A DNA stretch of 64,000 bases from Adineta vaga (taxonomy: Eukaryota > Rotifera). A program made the position numbers and the translations under genes. Below the pieces are notes generated by a model. It was not told the DNA's origin, did not search any database, and saw nothing but the letters and a program-made list of their open reading frames with translations. This document shows, piece after piece, positions 12,023-24,494 of the stretch; position 1 is the stretch's first letter; every line of letters begins with the position of its first letter. The DNA lies in NCBI GenBank assembly GCA_021613535.1, contig CP075492.1:992001-1056000 (forward strand), written 5' to 3'.

Positions 12023-12292
12023 TTAAATAACGTCTTGTGTTGATCCCTCTTCAGATAAATTCATTCTACTTGTCGATAAGATTTTCTTCTTTTTAACTAT
12101 ATCGGTGTTACTTTTTGAAGGTGTTGCTGATGGTGAATAAGCTCGCTTTGATGCAGTATTAGCTGATATTTTCTTGGATAACACATTTGATGAACCATTC
12201 GACGAATCATTCGATGAGTTTGATTGGCCTAAGACTAAACCTTCATCGTCAACAGCAGCATTTTCTTGTGCATGTTTCTTAAAATAAAAAAC
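12023..12292 (-). CDS. Possible terminal exon of the KDZ-type gene
   Basis: Open frame preceded on the minus strand by a good acceptor (TTTTATTTTAAG, then AAACATGCACAAG). It encodes a low-complexity, serine/asparagine-rich tail with a basic cluster KKKKILSTSR that could be a nuclear localisation signal, ending GSTQDVI. It lies downstream of the KDZ-like exons on the same strand, after the 41-bp tandem repeats. Assignment to that gene is an inference: the phase from the donor at 12762 does not match this frame directly, so an intermediate exon or another acceptor would be needed. Confidence 0.35.
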   Translation of the reverse strand, partial: VFYFKKHAQENAAVDDEGLVLGQSNSSNDSSNGSSNVLSKKISANTASKRAYSPSATPSKSNTDIVKKKKILSTSRMNLSEEGSTQDVI

Positions 12293-12481
12293 ATGGAGTG
12301 GCAAATATCAAATTGGAACAAATTTTAAAGGTTGCGTGTCAAAATTATTAAAAATTTTAACTTTTAAAAACTTGAAAATTTTAAAAATTCTTATAATTTT
12401 TGCAAATTGAGTAAGTATAAAAATAAAAGTGCGTTATCACATGAATTATTAGTGTAAAACAAAAATCAATCTCTACTACAG

Positions 12482-12630
12482 TTAAAATTCAATCAGAAAC
12501 CAGAAATCTACCTTCGATGAAATTAAAATTCAATCAGAAATCAGAAATCTACTTTTGATATAACTAAAATTCAATCAGAAATCAGAAATCTACCTTCGAT
12601 GAAATTAAAATTCAATCAGAAATCAGCAAT
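12482..12630. repeat. 41-bp tandem repeat, about 3.5 copies
   Basis: The word TTAAAATTCAATCAGAAATC recurs with starts at 12482, 12523, 12564 and 12605, an exact 41-bp period, followed by AGAAATCTACCTTCGATGAA. It lies just 3' of the last KDZ-like transposase exon, possibly in an intron or the 3' flank. Confidence 0.85.
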
Positions 12631-12733
12631 TAGAACAATTATAATACTTTTTGTCAATCAAGAATCAACCAAAGAAGTGAATTTGCGAGATATATTTGTA
12701 AAGAAAAGTGGTAAGGATTAATAAAAAAAGTAT

Positions 12734-14820
12734 TCAAAGTGCTTGATCATATGAATCGATACCTGTAGTTTTACAGTTTTTTAAATGAAACAGAACTGTG
12801 AAGAATATGGTCGATTTTGGATAATTATATCCTCGAAAAGAATTTTTGAATTGCGACAGGTACGAAAACATTTGTTCAGCAACTTGTGTATTGATGGATT
12901 TAAAAACATCATGGTGAGATGAGTGATCAGGTCTCATTACTGTTTTACACATTTGTCTTGTATGGTTCTTAACATGAAAGCGGTCAATTGCCATGGTTAG
13001 ATCTGTTAGAAATTGGGTGAAATTTGTTGATTTCAAATCTTCCGTACCAAAATGTTTTTTTATAAACAATTTTAATGTGCACGCACAATCGTAACACATG
13101 GCGATGGGTAATTGACCAAACCGCTTTATTGTTAGAATATGATGAAGAACTCGTCGCACTATTATTTTATTATAGAGATGAAGAAATATGTTAATTATTA
13201 GCAAAATAAAACAAATCTTTACACCAACTTCCTTCAGAACATGGTAACTCTGTAAATCCAACTATGACAGCACAACTTAAGAATGTGGCTAAAAATCCGT
13301 AAGTACTGATTTTGCATTTAACATTTACTCCAGAGCGGAATACATTGCAAATTTTGTTATCATATTGGCCATCATCATTTATATAATCACTTAGCGCTAA
13401 TTTGTCTAATACTTGTTCTTTATCTTCGTTAATGATCTCTGGTGTCATATGAGTCATTCGATCATTTTCCTCTAATGTTGCTGGTTGATGATGCTGGCAG
13501 TATCTGTGGTCGATACCAGGTGCTATGATAAAAGCATTAATGAATACAATGATGTACAAATCCTTATGAAATATACCTCTCCTTAACGGTGAATACAAAC
13601 AACCCATCTGAATTGGACCTAACTCTGGGATGGTGCAATCAAACACATTCTTATACTGGCAAACCAATCTATTGGCTTTTTGATGACCATCAACAACAAA
13701 AATTTTTGAGCACGTTTCAGGATTGCATTTTTTCGTAAACCGTTGATGATTTGTCCAAAAAACAACAAAATTTTTATATAGATCATTTTTAATCAACAAA
13801 AAATATGGATTACATTCATCAATATCACGTACAGACATTGGTATTTGAACAATTTTGTCGTTTGTTGTCATGAATTTAAATTTTGCAATATTGATGAAAA
13901 GCCACACCATTTGGAAATTTTTTTCATTCAAAAGACTTCAAAAGAAAACAATCACAATGTACATATATGCAAAACAAAGTGATTATCATCTTACGAAATA
14001 CAACCACCATTTACAGTAGCAGCATTGTGACCTAGTCTCCTATTGATCAATTCAATTTTTGAGTTATAAGCGTTGGTATATCCTTCAAAAGATACTGTAT
14101 TTTGGATTAAGTTTTGATCAAAATCAATCAGCAAGTTTTGATCAAATATTTGGTTACCGTTTAAGTAAATAAACTTATCATTCTTAATTGATTCTAATGT
14201 AACAAACTTATTATTCTTTTGGATATAAAAATTTGGAAATATTTCAATATCACATGTTGCACAATAACAAGTGGCAATAACTGTCAATGAAAATTCTGGT
14301 TATTTATGCGTTATCAACAAACATTATGTGTTCACTTACGAGCTCTATATGTTCGTGTCAATGACATCACTGTCTTTGAACGATGAGCATATACAGGTTT
14401 CAATGATGTCTGGCATTCAATACATGTAGTAGTATATGGTTGTAAATATAATTCATGTGCATTTGCAGATTCGGCAATATTGTTGGCACTATATTTATCA
14501 ATCATTTCACGTATAGAATATTGCTGGAACATTGCATCAAATAATGGTTGTGTTGACATAAATTCAATTATTGTTCGTACAGTATGAACTTCATACGATT
14601 TACCGAAATGTAAACTAATAATATTCCGTATGTGCTGATACTTATGCGGCAATTCTTGTGGAAAAAATTTGTTCAAATTCATTACACACATAATCTCATT
14701 CAAACGCATTGTTCTCATCATCAATATTAAAGTATGTTCTTCATCGGTAATTTCAACAGGTGTACATGTTGGTATATCAGCAGAAGCTGTATTCATATTG
14801 TTATATTTATCTGAAAACAT
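12734..14820 (-). CDS. KDZ-type transposase with CxC5/CxC6-like domains
   Basis: Minus-strand gene in at least four exons: about 14820-14340 (donor GTAAGT), 14280-13995 (acceptor TTGACAG, donor GTAAGA), 13935 to about 13248, and about 13190 to 12763 (donor GTATCG). Frames outside those limits read intron. Exon 1 carries TTTCIECQTSLKPVYAHR and exon 2 CYCATCDIEIFPNFY, a CxC5-like zinc cluster. Exon 3 has KIFVVDGHQKANRLVC, the D of the catalytic core. Exon 4 has QLPIAMCYDCACTLK, then AIDRFHVKNHTRQMC, then NTQVAEQMFSYLSQF with FHLKN, matching the CxC6/KDZ C-terminus as I know it. KDZ proteins are DDE transposases of large DNA transposons. The start may lie upstream, since TTTTCAG at 14808 could be an acceptor. 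No internal stop was seen within the exons. The neighbouring DUF3987-like gene on the same strand may belong to the same element. Confidence 0.65.
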
Positions 14821-15171
14821 ATGTAAAAATGTATTTTCTAGATAATATTTACGTCACATTTTCATGTAGTCGAATATCACACTCTCAAGGAATTGTTTAC
14901 ATCATCATGCATTTTAATGTATTATAATCCATCAAGATAAACTAATAATATTCATAAATACATGATAATTTAATAATTGGAGATATGAATATCGCTTCGA
15001 GTAAGACTTAATTCTTTTTATTTTTATTTTCCATATTAACGTAAGAAGTATATGCGGAAGTAAAAAAGAACTAAAAATATAAAATTTGACATGCATCAGG
15101 CATATTCGAATAAAAAAGTCAATAAAAAATGTCATTATTTAAAAGTTAATACTATTGTTGAATGAAGTTAA
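14821..15171. other. Spacer between transposon genes
   Basis: AT-rich, roughly 350 bp between the 3' end of the DUF3987-like gene and the 5' end of the KDZ-like gene. A short minus-strand ORF here has unbiased composition and no recognisable domain; it is not annotated as a gene. Confidence 0.35.
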
Positions 15172-18100
15172 TTAATATTTTTTCTTCATTCTTCTTGGTT
15201 GTGTTCGTACTTCGTTTTCTTGATCATCAACTGCCCGTAGTTTTCGTTTTGGTCGTACAGTTAATGCCAATGTACTTGTAGTTTCAGCTTCTGTAGTTGC
15301 ATCGATTTGCAGCTGTTGTGTTAATTGGTGAGGTATGTCATCTGTTACACTCTTCTCACAAGGTAATGAATGTGATATTTGTGTCAACGGTAATTCATTT
15401 TCATTATTACTATCGATTTCTTTTAATACATCTGTTGGTCTGAAACGTTGGATGTCCCATCGAACATGTTCCACGTAGAAAGTATCTGATTGAAAAACCT
15501 TGATACATTCATCTGATAGAGTCCAATTATTATTGGTAAACACATTTTCTTTTTGATGTGGATAAAAACTCTTCATATACTCTTCAAGTGACATGTTTGC
15601 CTACAATAGAATCAAAACGAGATACATATTATCAATTAGAAATCGTGCAAAATGAAAGAAAGAGATGTGTTACATTTTTCTGCAATGATGCAATGAATTT
15701 GAATTTCGATGTGTTGGATTGTAATTGAGGAGCTTTTCTTTGAAAAAAGAATAAAAATAATTCGTGTTAGGAAGAAATATAGTTTCAGTTATTACTTGAT
15801 CCATCCCTCTCTTAAGGAACGCTTCGTATCTTTTTTGATACTTTTTTTTGATCGACTTGGTTCTATCCATAAGTCATCCTTCTGCTCGAGTAGCTCAGCT
15901 TCAATCAATCGTGTAATCGCTTCCAAACGTATTGATGGTCTATTACATATCTGGGTAAGATCTGTTTTGTATAAATAACAGATTTGCTACGTAATATATT
16001 ATTCATTACTCTTTTCACCGTTTGTTCAGAATGTTTATCATCTGTTTTTTTCACTATAGAGAATAATTTAACAAAAGTTCGAAAAAAAAGAAACAATCTA
16101 TGCGAACCTTCTTTGATGTTATATGATACTAATGTAGAAGAATGTGCATCATCAGTACTGCCGTTCAGTATTTCAGTTTCAATCTGATTACTACATATAG
16201 ATATAGAAGAATTATCAAGATCTTTCAATATTTGTGAACTATCAAGCTCAGGTGTTTCTAAATGCATAGGTGTAGATTATTGAAATTAAAAAATAGAAGA
16301 ACAAATACTATTATTGACGTCAACATGTTGCTCATATATCAGTTGCACATCTAAATCTTGATGTTGTTCTTCACAATCTTTTTCATGTGTATTACATGGA
16401 ACATTGACTACTGATTCTGTAGTTTTTTCCAATTGAATTGGAGAACTAGTTGTTGGTTTTGGCGGATTTGCTGCTTTACAATTATTATCTGATTGCTTTC
16501 GTCGATTGCACAATAGTAAATTTTCAATATCATTATAATCACAAGAGAATACATCTTCATTCGTAGTAACAAAGCATCCATCTTCGACTTCTTGTACACT
16601 ACCATTCTGAATATGATGTTGAATTACTGTTTCTAAATGATTTTTATAACATTTGTAATATGGCACAAGACAAGAACTGTATTTGAAAATTTCCAAAGAT
16701 AATGGTGACAATTTGTTATTTGGTGGAATGGAAGATATACGATAGACCGAATAATATTCATCAACATTTATGCCATGTTTGATCAATTTGTTTTTTACAC
16801 ATTCTTGAAGTTCATCGTTAGCTTTGGTTATTGGAATTTTCATATACGATTTTATTTTTCTATTTCGAGCATCCAGTAAAAAATAATTGAATTTCAACAA
16901 ACCATCATTGATCAATTCTTTTAATGCTTGTTCACCTAATGCAGGACGATTTTTAAGAATTCCGCTTAAAATAATAAATATGAGATGAATATCCGGTTAA
17001 ACAATTAGAGAGATGGCTACACTTACGTCTGTCCTGTTATAGGATGTTTGTCTGTCAACGTTGATAATGGAAAAATATTGAATTCACAGAGCATAATTAA
17101 TTCTTTTAGTCGTGTTTGTTCAGATACAGTTGATGAATGTTTAGTTACAGGTTTAGTAGAAAAATTGTAATCAATAGTAAACAAAGTTGTCACAACATCG
17201 AGTTGATGCTCGTACCATTTCCAAGCAGCCAACACCGCATCCTTGTGAACAATTATCATCGGATCCATTGTTGTTTGATCAACGTTCTTTTTTCGTGGTA
17301 AATATGTCACATCATAAACATAAAATTTACTTCTAATTATATTTTGTACATTTACGATGAACTTCTCATTTATGACAGAATCTTCATCATCTCCTTCTGA
17401 ATACACTACCGTTTCGTATACTTCACTCAATATACTCATTGCATTGTAATAGAGCTGAATCAAACAAGCAATACGTGGAATTGTATCTGCAGCTTTCCCA
17501 TAAAAATCCTTGATTTGTTGTTGTTGATCGAGTTTTTGATCATTTGACTCTTTTAAATCAATTATTAAATTACATAACGTATACATAGAGGAATGGTCAT
17601 TTTGAGATTGAGATTGTTCATCTGGTACACTCAACGATTGATCAAATGTAGCTACAATGACATGATAATGAGAAAGATACCAACATATACTCGATGCTTC
17701 AGTCATACATACCACCATAGATATTTTCTCGTTCAGATTCACTCATTTCGAACACATAACGGACTTTTTCAAATAAATGTGCAATAACACATAAATGATT
17801 AAATGATGGATTATTTTCAGAATATCTATTTCGACGAAAACTGAAAATGAATAATTTCAAGTTATTATATGTCTATTTATACTATGAATTCATTACTTTT
17901 GCGGTCTTGAATAAATCATCTTTGGCATAACCATATAAATAAACCTGTTATGGGAGCCATCGAATCCCGCACAATTGCTCCAGTTTTTCATATTTTTCAT
18001 TAATTTACCACCAGTAGTTGCAATGAAGATAGTCAAACGTTTATCATCGATCTTAATAATGGTTGTTCCGGTAGTTCGAAATGACTTTTTGAATCTTATG

Positions 18101-18861
18101 AAAAAAAAATCTGCTTTTATGATTTAGTTATTTTCTGTACTCTTTACCCATCATAACCACACAGAATTAAATTTCGTTCATGTTCTTTACCACCATCTGT
18201 GGCGTTATATAAACCATAGTTTTCAGCAATAATATCAGCATCATCGTTCAACAAGATTTTACAATTCGATGAGAGATGTTGTCTTAAGCCGATATGATTT
18301 GTATGACTAACGACAGACGATACATCTTCCTCTGTTAACGCTCCGCTGACCATTACCGGTTTCAGGTATGTAGATGGAAACATTTTTTCAGTTTTTGTGA
18401 TAGCTTTTTCCATTTGACGAAAAGCATGCGATTTACCACTTCCTTTAAGACATCAAAAAATAGTATATTAAAAAATCAACTTAAATGAAAGTTAGATAGA
18501 ATCTTAAGTTCTCTTTTTAGAGATGTATTTTGACTTAAATAAAAAAATCTTTTGTGCAACATCAATGATACTGACCGCTTGCACCCAAAACCCACATGTA
18601 CAACTGAACGGGTCGATGATCAGTGCCGACAAAATGAGTATAATATGATCCTCGAGCGAAGTGTGACATCATTCCCAATGACATAAAAAATGACAGGGAT
18701 GGATCATAGTTATACATTTGTTTGTAGCTATTAATCATTCCCATTTGTCGCTCACTCAAAATTTCATTGATATTGAACTTCATTTTTGAAACCACCGAAA
18801 TATTATGCAATATCATTTCAGATAACAGCTTCTCGTCAAGCATTGATCCTCGCTTAGCCAT
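15172..18861 (-). CDS. DUF3987-like P-loop protein of a transposon, multi-exon
   Basis: Exons on the minus strand: 18861-18576 (MAKRGSMLDEK), 18442 to about 18149, 18094-17897, 17840-17027, 16966 to about 16286, then less certain pieces at 16267-15905, 15870-15670 and 15594-15172. The joint of exons 1 and 2 (donor GTCAGT, acceptor TTAAAG) creates a Walker A motif, GASGSGKSHAFRQ. Exon 2 has KILLNDDADIIAENYGLY, a Walker B-like strand. Exon 3 has FIATTGGKLMKN and CAGFDGSHNRF. This matches the DUF3987/primase-associated ATPase type. Exon 4 (CLIQLYYNAMSIL, ELIMLCEFNIFPL) and exon 5 (GILKNRPALGEQALKELIND) are the helical C-terminal part. A one-base frameshift is needed near 17705 to join GGMYD to EASSICWYL. 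The tail is basic (PKRKLR, RRMKKKY). It is probably a replication or helicase-type accessory of a large DNA transposon. Confidence 0.55.
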
Positions 18862-19720
18862 GTTACTATTAAAACAACATAATTAATCATGTATTTCATT
18901 CGTAAAAAAATAACTTTACCGAAAAAATTGAACTTTATTTCTATAAATTAGCAGACAATTTAACCAACAGTAACTTGAATTTTCGTTATATAAAATTAGC
19001 TGTGTACAGATGATATTTCTCCTTATTCGAAAAATCCTTTAAATAGGCCTCGCTCACAAAGAAATCCTATCAGTTTATTGCCTTGTTATAAAAAAAAAAG
19101 ATAAATAGTACTGATATCAACCAAATACAAAGAAAACATGATGACGTCTAGCGAAATCTTAACCAAAACCAGTCTTCTTTGATCGAAAATATATCATATC
19201 ATCTTGTGATATATCGTATACGACATACCCTTGGTACATCAGTAAGAATCGAAAACATTCTTCTTCAGCTGTGAACATATGATTACATCTGATATATCAT
19301 ATGACAAACCCTAGACAGAAAGGAAAGCAAAAAAATACAGCTGATGTCTGTCAGCTGTTCACAGAACGCAAAACCATATATACATCCATATATTTATCAC
19401 GTATATCATCCAGTTAAATAACAGAAAAGAAAAAAAACATCGTGACATAAAAATCACATATACAACCTATACCAAAACAAGGCTATTTCTTTTATTCGAG
19501 AAACTTTATCGAACATAGAAGCTTTCATACTAATCGCTTAAATATCAATACTAAAGCTTTCAATGCACTTTCTATAAAAATTAAACCAATTTAATCATCT
19601 ACTTACACCGCCGGATTCCAAAAAAACTCACAGCAACAAACCTAATCAACAACTAACATTTTCCTTCACCTTCCATTTCGTTTTTCCGTCTTAAAGCTTC
19701 ATACTCCTATATGATCATAA
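18862..19720. other. Gene-poor upstream flank of the transposon cluster
   Basis: No ORF with domain support. Contains short imperfect palindromic AT words (for example GATATATCATATG near 19280-19305) but no long inverted repeat that I could match to the 11.7-12.7 kb side. Confidence 0.35.
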
Positions 19721-19721
19721 T

Positions 19722-20205
19722 GAATTATCTCTGTTATATATAGAAGAATTTTAAAATTTTATATTCGAAGTAAACTTCTGATTTCTTCTTTCCTATTTAC
19801 TGTAGGTGTTCATATACACATGATGAATTATCTTTGTTATATATAGAAGAATTTTAAAATTTTATATTCGAAGTAAACTTCTGATTTCTTCTTTCCTATT
19901 TACTGTAGGTGTTCATATACACATATGGTGAATTATCTTTGTTACATATAGAAGAATTTTAAAATTTTATATTCGAAGTAAACTTCTGATTTCTTCTTTC
20001 CTATTTACTGTAGGTGTTCATATACACATATGGTGAATTATCTTTGTTACATATAGAAGAATTTTAAAATTTTATATTCGAAGTAAACTTCTGATTTCTT
20101 CTTTCCTATTTACTGTAGGTGTTCATATACGCATATAATGAATTATCTTTGTTATATATGGAAAAATTTTGAAACTTAATAGTCGAAGCAAATTTCTGTT
20201 TTCTG
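19722..20205. repeat. 105-bp tandem repeat, about 4.6 copies
   Basis: Starts of GAATTATCTTTGTTA (first copy GAATTATCTCTG) fall at 19722, 19825, 19930, 20035 and 20140, spacing 103, 105, 105 and 105 bp. Each unit runs through TAGAAGAATTTTAAAATTTT, CGAAGTAAACTTCTGATTTC and TACTGTAGGTGTTCATATAC. Copies 2-4 are nearly identical; the last is divergent. Each unit contains a CTTTCCTATTTACTGTAG stretch resembling an intron 3' end, but no exon follows. Confidence 0.9.
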
Positions 20206-21759
20206 TTGTCTACGGAGACGAGTGCGAGAGTAAATTTCTGCTGAAAATGCAGAAATCAGAGGTAGAACTTTGTTCAAAACTGGTTACAATTTGAGATTTG
20301 CCACGTCCTCTATTACTCTGCGCTGTTGTGAACGTACTGTCGCAGTATGGTGAAATGTGTATATATTGCGAAATATATTTTTCGTACTGATGGGAGAGCT
20401 GACAGTATAACTGCTTTCTCCTCTTTTCTTTCGTCACTATTTTGTTTTTTGTCATTCTGTTGGTAGTTCTATACATGTAAGAGGAACATTTAACTTGAAG
20501 AAAAAGAAAGCAATCTTTTTTTTGTGTGTTTTGGTTTTTCATATTTTCGGTCAGATAGTGCACGTTGGAGCTCTATTATTATTTTTTCGATTGACTTACT
20601 TAGTTTGTATGAAACAGTAAGTATCTGGAGGATGTGAGTGAAAGCGTGGATAAAGTAGACGCATTACTCTCGCCTATCCTCACCCTCAAAATATTATAAA
20701 ATGAGAAATATATTTTTCTTGGATATGTCCGAGGGAAGAAAGCGGATCCAAAATAGTCCGCTTTTCCCTCCTTGGTTCATATAAATAACATGCGTTTGAA
20801 GATTAAGTCATTTTAGAATGATAGAAACAGCTGATAAAAGGAAATGTGCTATAAAAGAATTAGTTGAATTCGACGGGGACTCGTAATACGTACGATGTAA
20901 ATACTGATTTTGAAATCGTATCGAAATGTAGCTTAATTGATGAAGTTGAATTAGTGGAAAGATTTTGAAAGCATTGATTAAGATTGTAAGAAACTTAGTA
21001 GTATTGAAATGATCGAAATTTTAGAATATTTTATTTATGAGGCTTTCAATCTTCATTTTTTTGGAAACATTATGTAGCGCTTTATTCATCAAACGAAAGA
21101 AAACAATAAGTAGATCGTATAATTTCATGCGATCAAAGAACATAAGTCAAAATGGAGGTTTTTCCTAATGAGATATATTTTGTTAATCATAAAACGGAGA
21201 GGAAGGAAAATTTAAAACTAGTTTACGAAAACTATCATTTTTTAGATCATTGTTTATATTGAGCTTCTGTCCTCAACATAAGTAAACCGTATTTTTACAA
21301 TAGTTAATATACTCAGTCGACTTATTTTATAATAAAAGAATATTTTTATCTCCTATGTGTTTAAACATTCGTAAGAACTATGAATAGATATCGAATACAA
21401 ATTTGAAGTATGATCAGTATTGTTTGATAAAAAATATTCATTAATGATTAATATGAACAAGTATTTCACTTGCACGAAAAGAAGAAGAAAAAATTACATT
21501 TTCGAGATCTTTCAGTTTCAATCCTCTAATCTTATCATTTATGAAATTATTAAAAATTAATTTTATATTGTTGATTTTTATCAGTCAACAAACTATATCA
21601 GATTTATGCGTATCCTTTTTTCACTTTTATCAAGTGAATGGAAATATTTATTCTTTTGTTGGGAATAAAAAGACTCTTTGAAATCGATAATATTAATATT
21701 AAAAAAAAAAGAAAGAAAAAGTTTCTGTTCATTAATTGATTGTTTATGTTTGATTCCGA
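20206..21759. other. Gene-poor region
   Basis: No convincing gene. A minus-strand ORF at 20210-20563 has no recognisable domain. A degenerate copy of the telomere-like hairpin is present at about 20628-20691. Confidence 0.4.
20628..20691. repeat. Degenerate telomere-like hairpin element
   Basis: Left arm GGATGTGAGTGAAAGCGTGG, spacer of about 25 bp, right arm CCTATCCTCACCCTCAAA. The arms are weakly complementary. Same layout as the better copies further right. Confidence 0.45.
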
Positions 21760-23553
21760 TTATCTCCATAAATGAATACCGTGATTTTCTTTGGTCATCC
21801 AATCAGTAAGTAGATTTTTTGATTGAATTAGATCATTTATGTTCTGCAAGAAAGGTTTATCAACATATGAAATCGATATTAAATGTAGAAATGAATTTTT
21901 CTTATAAGTTTCTGAGAATAAATTTTCTATAAATTTTATCGTACATTGATTGGATCTCGATATATAAAGATATTCTAATCGTGGAAAAAGATTTATTAAG
22001 AATTCGAATTGTTCAACCGAACGATGTGCCATCGAAATTGAGATATGTTTTATTTTGTTTGTAGCAGATACGAGTTGCAAAGTGGAATCGAATTTTATCA
22101 GATTCTCATCTAATTCATCAAATCCAGCTTGAGTTAGACATAACTTTTGAATATTTGGTAAAGAAACAAGAAGTTGTAGAAAATCTTTAAAATAACGATA
22201 AGAAACATAAGTATTTAGTACAGTAATTTGTTCCAATGGGAAAAGACGTTGAAGATTAATTGATGAAATGTATTTTTGTTCCTTAGAATAATTAATACAT
22301 TTCAAATTAACTTGTTTAACATTTGGAAAATAATTCGTCAAAATATCTGAGCAATTTTCATTTTGTAGATCAATATTTTGCACGGAATTCATTTGAAACT
22401 TTTGTTTCATAAATGGAGTTGTTCTCGTTATTGATTCCGAATCCAATGTAAAATGTTGTTTTCTTCGATAAACAACAAATTCCTATTATATTAATGAATA
22501 GAACAAATCGTACCTATATGGATCTGTTGAATAAAAATATATTTCACAAGAATCACCTGCTTCTTTCATATAATATGCAAAAAACCATTGATGTTCAAAC
22601 CAAAATGAAGATTGAAATTGTTTAATTAAGTTTAGATAACCTTTAACCGTTATCTTGGGACAATATCCATGTAGATCCATGTGAAATTTTTGTAAATATG
22701 GCATATATACTGGAATCAATAATTCCCATCGATTTGCATTTAAATATGATTGATTTGCCAGTGCCGAAATATGTAAAACTTGAGCATGATGAAAAACATA
22801 TTTTATCAAAGTTTCCAAAACATTAAAAAAGACTCCTGAATTATTTAAATAAATATGTGTTAATTGATTTGGAATAATTGAGTTGATAGTTAATGATTGA
22901 TGCCTATCTGATAATCTATCAATCGATAAATGATGAAGATGAGGAGCAACTGAAAGAAAAATAACCAAATCATTGATCTTAGTTATACCGTTAAGAATTA
23001 AATGTGTCAAAGAATGACTTATTTGTTGTATTTCAATAGGCAAATATTCATCAGTATTACACTTGCATGTTGTTAATTCGCAATATTTCAATGAAGGTAA
23101 TTGAAATAGTTTTTTATATATATAAATGCTTTTTTCAATAGAATATTTGTAAGTAATACTCAATGATGATAAATTCATTAAGATGGAAAGATCATCAAAA
23201 AGATTAGTTAAATATTTAGATGGAATGTCATTAACAATTAATCTTTGAAGATGAATAAACTTTGCAATAAGAGAAGTAGACGAAAAGAAGAATTGAATAA
23301 GAAATGGATTTGATAAATGAAGTGATTGAATTTGATGTGAATTTGGAAGAATTTGATTTTCATAATAGGATGTAAATGTTGATTTGGACATTGAACCAAG
23401 ATGAATATTCTTCGGATAAATTAAATTCATGAAAAGACTTCGAAAACGTTGATTAAGATTGAAAAAAACTTCATATGATTGGAAATGATCGAGATATTCA
23501 AATATTTCATAAAAAATTTCATTGGCAAAATCTTCAATTTGCATTTTTTCCAT
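21760..23553 (-). CDS. F-box/leucine-rich-repeat protein
   Basis: Start at 23553 (MEKMQIEDFANEIFYEIFEY): residues 5-45 form an F-box (EDFANEIFYEIFEYLD, then FFNLNQRFRSLF). It is followed by irregular LRR-like strands (LQRLIVNDIPS, LTHLILNGI, LTHIYLNNSG, AQVLHISALA). Exon 1 (23553-22514) ends with STDPYR. A 51-bp intron, 22513-22463 (donor GTACGA, acceptor TATCGAAG), restores frame into KQHFTLDSESITRTT. Exon 2 (22462-21760) carries more LRR-like units (VKQVNLKCINYS, IQKLCLTQAG, IKHISISMAHR, LEYLYISRS) and ends GIHLWR. F-box proteins are substrate adaptors of SCF ubiquitin ligases. Without the intron the reading frame meets TAA TAG, so the splice is inferred from protein continuity. The total of about 580 residues is a common size for this expanded family. 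Confidence 0.8.
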
Positions 23554-23768
23554 GCTAATATCAATAAAAGGATATTTAATTTATTTCAACTATTAGAAAA
23601 GTTAAGATAAGAAAATTGCAACGTACAATTGGTAAAAACCAATCTATGTGTGTTTTTTATCTTTTTCACACGTCCAAAGAAGACAAAAACAAAATTCTTG
23701 TTTTTCGTTTTTTTGTTGATAGTATATAAATCCTTATCTTGAAAGTATGCCGATCAAATTAATATAGT

Positions 23769-23847
23769 GACAGAACGGGAAAAAAATTTCATTCGCTGAT
23801 CATTTCAGCCAAGGAAAAGAGAAGAAATACATAGATGTCATATGAGA
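23769..23847 (+). repeat. Left terminal inverted repeat of Merlin-type element
   Basis: Contains TTCATTCGCTGATCATTTCA and GATGTCATATGAGA, both present in reverse complement at 24495-24572 with only a few differences. Confidence 0.85.
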
Positions 23848-24147
23848 GCAGAACAGAACACATGAATATGTCACAACGTGAGCTGCTTTATCAATTAGCA
23901 TGATCTGTAATTGAAATAAGAGAACTATTCGATGCGAAAGATGAAGATAATCCAATAATAATCAGAACTTTTCGAAATAAATCTAATAATTATGAAATAA
24001 TATATGACATTATATATAAAGCCAGTATTTTCATTGAATTTCATAACATTTTTGTATAAATCATCATTATCATGGATACTAACATCAGTTACGACGATCT
24101 TCATACGATTAACAGCAGAACACTTCATAAACTAACATCTTCTAATG

Positions 24148-24457
24148 ATTTTGTATAGGTTCTATCATACATTCGGATGAGTGGAAAGCCTACAATGAAT
24201 TAAAGAACACTAGAAACTTTTATTTGCATCGTACTGTAAATCATTCTCTTCATTTTGTTGACCCAACAACTCATGTACATACTCAGTTAATAGAAAACAC
24301 GTGGATGCGTTTGAAAAGAAAACAAAAAACACAATGTGGAATTGTTAGAAGTTTGTTACCTACATATTTAGAAGAATTTGTTTGGCGTCAGGATTTCGGC
24401 GATAAGCCATTTCAAAATATAATAATGCAAATTGTTGAAAATTATCCTGTTGCTTGA
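24148..24457 (+). pseudogene. ISXO2-like transposase, C-terminal part
   Basis: Reading from about 24160, after a possible acceptor (TTTTGTATAG), gives GSIIHSDEWKAYNELK, then YLHRTVNHSLHFVDP, HVHTQLIENTWMRLKRKQK and LPTYLEEFVWRQ. This is the ISXO2/Merlin DDE domain: the D of HSDEW and the E of IENTW are the last two catalytic acids. It ends naturally with a stop at 24455-24457. The N-terminal zinc-binding half and first catalytic residue are missing, consistent with internal deletion of the element. Confidence 0.8.
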
Positions 24458-24494
24458 CTATGTTCATTTATTTCTTAAATAAATATCACTTGTT

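Noticed and set aside
19722-20205. CRISPR-like array
   Set aside because: Units of 105 bp are repeated whole with no variable spacers; eukaryotic satellite.
20210-20563. 117-codon minus ORF
   Set aside because: No recognisable motif, no splice partner, in a gene-poor repeat region.
22463-22513. F-box/LRR gene as a pseudogene because of TAA TAG
   Set aside because: A 51-bp GT-AG intron removes both stops and joins PYR to KQHFTLDSE in frame.
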